Below, in pieces: positions 60,508-64,000 of a stretch of DNA of 64,000 nucleotides (the stretch's first letter is position 1; each line of letters begins with the position of its first letter). Made by a program: the position numbers and the translations under genes. Source of the stretch: Rhipicephalus microplus (taxonomy: Eukaryota > Arthropoda > Arachnida > Ixodida > Ixodidae); assembly GCF_043290135.1 (NCBI RefSeq), contig NC_134705.1:60973771-61037770 (forward strand), read 5' to 3'. The notes beneath the pieces were generated by a model. The model was not told where the DNA came from. It ran no database searches and saw only the letters and a list, made by a program, of their open reading frames with translations.

Positions 60508-62215
60508 TTGCCGAACAGCGCACCACGAACTGAAGTCGGAGCGGAAAGCGCTCTCTGTGGTTGTCTCTACTTCATGAAGCGCTACAAACAATTCGCTGAC
60601 AAATTCATGCATATAGCACAAAACAGTTCAAGGTTCCGCCGACGGTTTGCAAAAAGCCACTTGGTAGAAATATACCCCCGCAAAAAGACACCCCCTTCAT
60701 CCGGTGGCGCATATACAGGATGTAAAACTACGCTAATCAGCAAGAAAGTTCTTGGGAAACGAATTGATGTCAGACGTTCTGTCCGATAAGGCTGCCCTTT
60801 CTCTTCCCTCCTATTTTCAATTTATATAGAGCCATATTGCCAAAAAGTCCTGAAAAGCAGCAACATAGACGGGTACAAACTACATGAAGCTGAAGTACGG
60901 GTACTGGCATACGCAGATGATATAGCTGTATTTTCTAAAGATTATGATCGTATCGCTGAAACAATAAAAATTGTGAACCTTTAATGTAATGCAAGGTGTA
61001 GTTTTGTAAACTGGAGCGAGTGTCTCGATTACTGCCACGGCGAATGGCCTGTGACTCCACATATTGTGGCTGGTATTTCATGGGCTACTACCTCGCCACG
61101 ATACTTGGTGTTCGATTAGAATATTATTGTGACAGTGAACCGTACTGGAGCCGTCAGGCCGGGGAGCTTCGTGAAAAAGCTGAATAACTCAAGGTTTCCA
61201 GCTATCATATTTTTCCAGAGCGACCTTTTGTAACATGTTTTTAGTCAGTCAGCTCCCGTATGTCCTTCAAGTATTGCATGGTTCACGCGTGAATGTACTG
61301 AAGCTTCATCGAATATTGGCTGTTTTCTTGTGGGGTTGTTGGGAACGAACAAGTAGAACTTATTCAGGCGGCTTCGCTCTCGTTGACTTGGTCTGTGTCA
61401 GTTGTACCTTCGTCAGTTAGTTAATCGGTTCGTGTTTTTTCCGAAATAATCGAGACCCATTCTTACGTACTGGTATACAGCTTAGGCTTGGAAGACGGTT
61501 GCCAGAATTTGTTTTAGCATTTGGTCACGTGGAAGCAAGCATTAGAGGTTACCTAAAAGAAGTTGTTGATTCTTGTCTCTTACTAAAAAACACGTTTTTC
61601 ATTGGAATACCTCAGTACAGTTTCGCTTTAAAGTTATACAAAAATCTAGTAGATATAAAGTTCTTCCTGTTCCCCTATATTGAACATTATACCGTGCAGG
61701 CCCAGGCCAGAATGTCTTAAGCCGTGTAAGAAAATGAAGGTATCATCTGGAGCGAAATTGTTTTTTTTAAATTGCACACTGGTACATTACCCGTGAAAAC
61801 ATGGGTGCAAGAAAAAGGCTCATTCGTTCCTTGAGGTGTTGATTGCCTTCTCTGCAAAAAGCCGGAAACAATCGAACATGTTTTCCGGGACTGCTGGGAT
61901 GCAGTCTTTTTCTGGGATGTTCCCCAAAGGACTTCGAAAAAGAATCTGCCTCTTGATGTCTGCGGCATTCAGGTTTCTGCCAGTATCAAATTAAGAAGGA
62001 ATACCTTTCAACCTGGTTATGCTACTGGGTCTGCACGGTATATGGCAATCTAGAATGGTGGTACACCATGCTGATGTTAATGCACGTCCGGTTCGGCAAT
62101 ACTTCTTTCAATCTGTCAGTTAATTCGTGGAATCGCAAAAGGTGCATCAAGAGGTGCTCGAATGGCTTCATCAACTAGAAATCCTTCTACGGATGAAAGA
62201 ACTTTAAAAAGCCTG
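60508..62215 (+). pseudogene. LINE RT 3' fragment (third copy)
   Basis: The same fragment as 100-1805. This copy keeps the catalytic AYADDIAVF (near 60910) and the knuckle CLLCKKPETIEHVFRDC with the consensus His. It also has the LVSQLPYVLQVLHGSRVNVL and HRILAVFLWGCWERTSRT segments of the thumb in one frame. A four-base loss (TAAC) near 61350 and other indels break the rest. Confidence 0.77.
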
Positions 62216-62270
62216 TTAAGTTTGACGCTTCTTGCCTCTTTTCTTTTGTTCATGTTTGTCCTTTGTTTGG

Positions 62271-63439
62271 TGTACAGGTGCGATCAAAAGTGTGCTGACC
62301 ACGAGATCGCGTGGCAGAATGCATGGACGCGCCAGCTAGCAACGATACACGACGAGACACCTGCTGCAGGGCGCATGCGCGTCCCGTCTTATCACTTGCT
62401 TTTCATGTCGCTTTGTTGGACGCGGTTACAGCACTCGCCGCCGAAACGACAACTGGGTCGCTTTCTTTCTTCTATCAAATCTGTGCCGTTCTTTTACATA
62501 GCGGCTGCGACGAGGCCGTTTCAAGCGCCGGCTCGCATTGTTATTGACACCGGTTGGTTAGGATAAGTTAGCATAGCGAGCATCGCACAACCTGACGAAG
62601 CCAAGTGCACAAAATTAAATATTCTCAGGCCAGCTCGCCTTTGTTGGGCTAACCCAAGTCGCACTAAACGAGCTGCTTTAAGTGAAAGTTAATGTAGCTG
62701 AAATTAATCGAACGTGAATAATGACACTGCATTAAACACTTTTACTCTCAAATGCGTCCTAGGCAGCAACAGCTGTCTATATTAGGCGGATCGAGGCGGG
62801 ATTTGCCTAATTCTGTGGCATCCAACTCGAGTTCTTAGAGTGGGCTTCGATGTCACCTACATCATACAGTAATATATATAAGTAATGTTAAGGCTAATTA
62901 GTTTTATATTTGGTAAACTATATTCGGCTCGGTCAGGAGTAATCAGCTTCATGCTGAGCTTGAATTTTCTGAGCTCATGAGAATTCGACTTCAATACGGT
63001 AATTATTTATGTTTTAATAAATATTACTTCATTAAAGCTTTTATAACCCAATTGATTTGATGGTACTATGACCAAACAAGCTTAATCAGATTTTTATAGT
63101 TACCTTGGTATTTGCCTTATTAGCTTAGTTATGCATATTTAGCCTATGTCACGTGATCTTCCAGTACATGGGTATGTTAGTGAGATTTTACACCGATATT
63201 CAGTTATAATTAGTATAATATCATTTAGCTATAAGTAGACATGTATTATCCTAATTAGTATGTAGTCGGTTAATAGTAATTAGTATATTCTTGGCCTTGA
63301 CTTCTGTGGGCTCATGGGGGAGTCGACATAGGTTAATTGGCTGCCAAGAGGATCGCCTTGTATAGGCTACTTTTGCATGGCTAGATTAAGGATGAGCATG
63401 ATCAACTTTGCCTAATTAGATTTGGCTATTCTTATTTCG
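62271..63439 (+). mobile_element. Fold-back element, third copy, truncated
   Basis: The left TIR begins TGTACAGGTGCGATCAAAAG, closer to the right-arm ends than to the left-arm start. The loop stops at the RTE-like insertion; the right TIR is not in the window. Confidence 0.68.
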
Positions 63440-63736
63440 CAGGTTACTAAGGTACTCTCCATTAATTCTTACCCCTAACTGTTCCCATTCTAAGCTTCTG
63501 AAAACCTCCTGTAAGCACGCGGTAAATAGCATTGCGGAGTTGATGTCCCCCTGCCTTACACCCTTCTTGATAGGTATTCTGTTGCTTTCTTTATGAAGCA
63601 CTATGGTAGCAGTTGATCCCCTGTAGATTTCTTCCAGGATGTTTATATATACTTCATCGATGTCCTGATTCCGCAGTGTCTGCATGACGGCTGATATTTC
63701 TACTGAATCAAATGCCTTCTCTGTAATGAAGCTATT
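63440..63736 (-). pseudogene. RTE-like LINE RT, inverted 5' part
   Basis: The minus strand reads FITEKAFDSVEISAVMQTLR, an EEIYRGSTATIVLHKE stretch, IKKGVRQGDINSAMLFTACL, then FRSLEWEQLGVRINGEYLSN. This is RT blocks 3-4 of RTE-type LINEs up to just before the catalytic Asp pair. The usual RQGDPISP reads RQGDINSA. It is open over most of its length, so it may be fairly young. Confidence 0.82.
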
Positions 63737-64000
63737 GGAGAGTACCTTAGTAACCTGCTATTCGGCGATGACATTGCATTGCTGAGTAACTCAGGGGACG
63801 AATTGCAACTCATGGTTACGGAGTTAGACAAGGAGAGCAGAAAGATGGGTCTTAAAATGAATCTGCACAAAACGAAAGTAATGTACAACAACCTCGGAAA
63901 AGAGCAGCGCTTCGAGATAGGTAATAGTGCACTTCAAGTTGTATAAGACTATGTCTACTTAGGGCAGGTAATAACCGCGGAGCCGAACCACGAGATTGAA
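63737..64000 (+). pseudogene. RTE-like LINE RT, 3' part in the opposite orientation
   Basis: The plus strand reads EYLSNLLFGDDIALLSNSGD, with GDD standing for the usual ADD. KMGLKMNLHKTKVMYNN and YVYLGQVITAEPNHEIE follow, continuing past the window. It repeats about 21 bases (GGAGAGTACCTTAGTAACCTG) that also end the inverted part, so the two halves of one RT meet back to back with a short overlap. Confidence 0.85.

Larger units (their letters stand above)
60411..63439 (+). repeat. Third, direct copy of the outer arm segment
   Basis: It matches 1-3045 in the same orientation: identical for about 155 bases, then a few percent different. It has no LTR insertion at the site used in the right arm. 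It is cut at 63439/63440 by an RTE-like LINE fragment, in the loop of the fold-back element. Confidence 0.95.

Overview
The window looks like repeat-rich nuclear DNA of a chelicerate, most likely an ixodid tick. It holds several tRNA-derived SINEs of the Ruka type described from ticks, decayed CR1/L2-like, RTE-like and R1/I-like LINEs, and Gypsy-type LTR fragments. There are long microsatellites, spliced gene remnants, and no bacterial-style operons, rRNA or convincing functional tRNA. The tick assignment rests on recognising these repeat families by eye, not on a search.

The main structure is a giant imperfect palindrome. The left arm (about 445-24556) recurs in inverse orientation as the right arm (about 28424-56714), around a non-repeated hinge of about 3.9 kb. 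Both inner arm ends run into TA dinucleotide tracts. Hand-aligned samples of the arms differ at roughly 3-10% of positions, and each arm has private insertions and deletions. The right arm carries a 4.8 kb LTR retrotransposon with a 5-bp target duplication. The left arm carries two SINEs with 14-15 bp target duplications. A third, directly repeated copy of the outer end of the left arm (1-3045) starts at 60411.

Reading from the outer end inward, each arm contains: a 3' LINE fragment (RT to zinc knuckle); a fold-back element with ~440-bp terminal inverted repeats; a tRNA-like short repeat; several kb of unassigned sequence; a CR1/L2-like RT fragment; a degenerate tetranucleotide minisatellite; a cluster of GTAACC/GGTTAC motifs; an R1/I-like LINE 3' end; a nearly full-length CR1-like LINE with ~280-bp tandem 5' monomers; a 165-bp exon-like block; and a multi-exon gene of transposase type (C2H2-like fingers, then a DPMH...LEG motif). 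The two copies of that gene lie head to head across the hinge and are both broken. They share one frameshift and also carry private lesions, so the gene was probably dead before the arms duplicated.

Outside the palindrome, 56715-60410 holds a decayed Gypsy RT-RNase H fragment with an internal tandem duplication of the RT core, a 15-bp perfect hairpin and a SINE. The last 560 bases hold an RTE-like LINE whose 5' part is inverted relative to its 3' part, as twin priming produces. I see no clearly functional gene in the window. Its interest lies in the architecture: a large palindrome with signs of recombination or conversion between copies.
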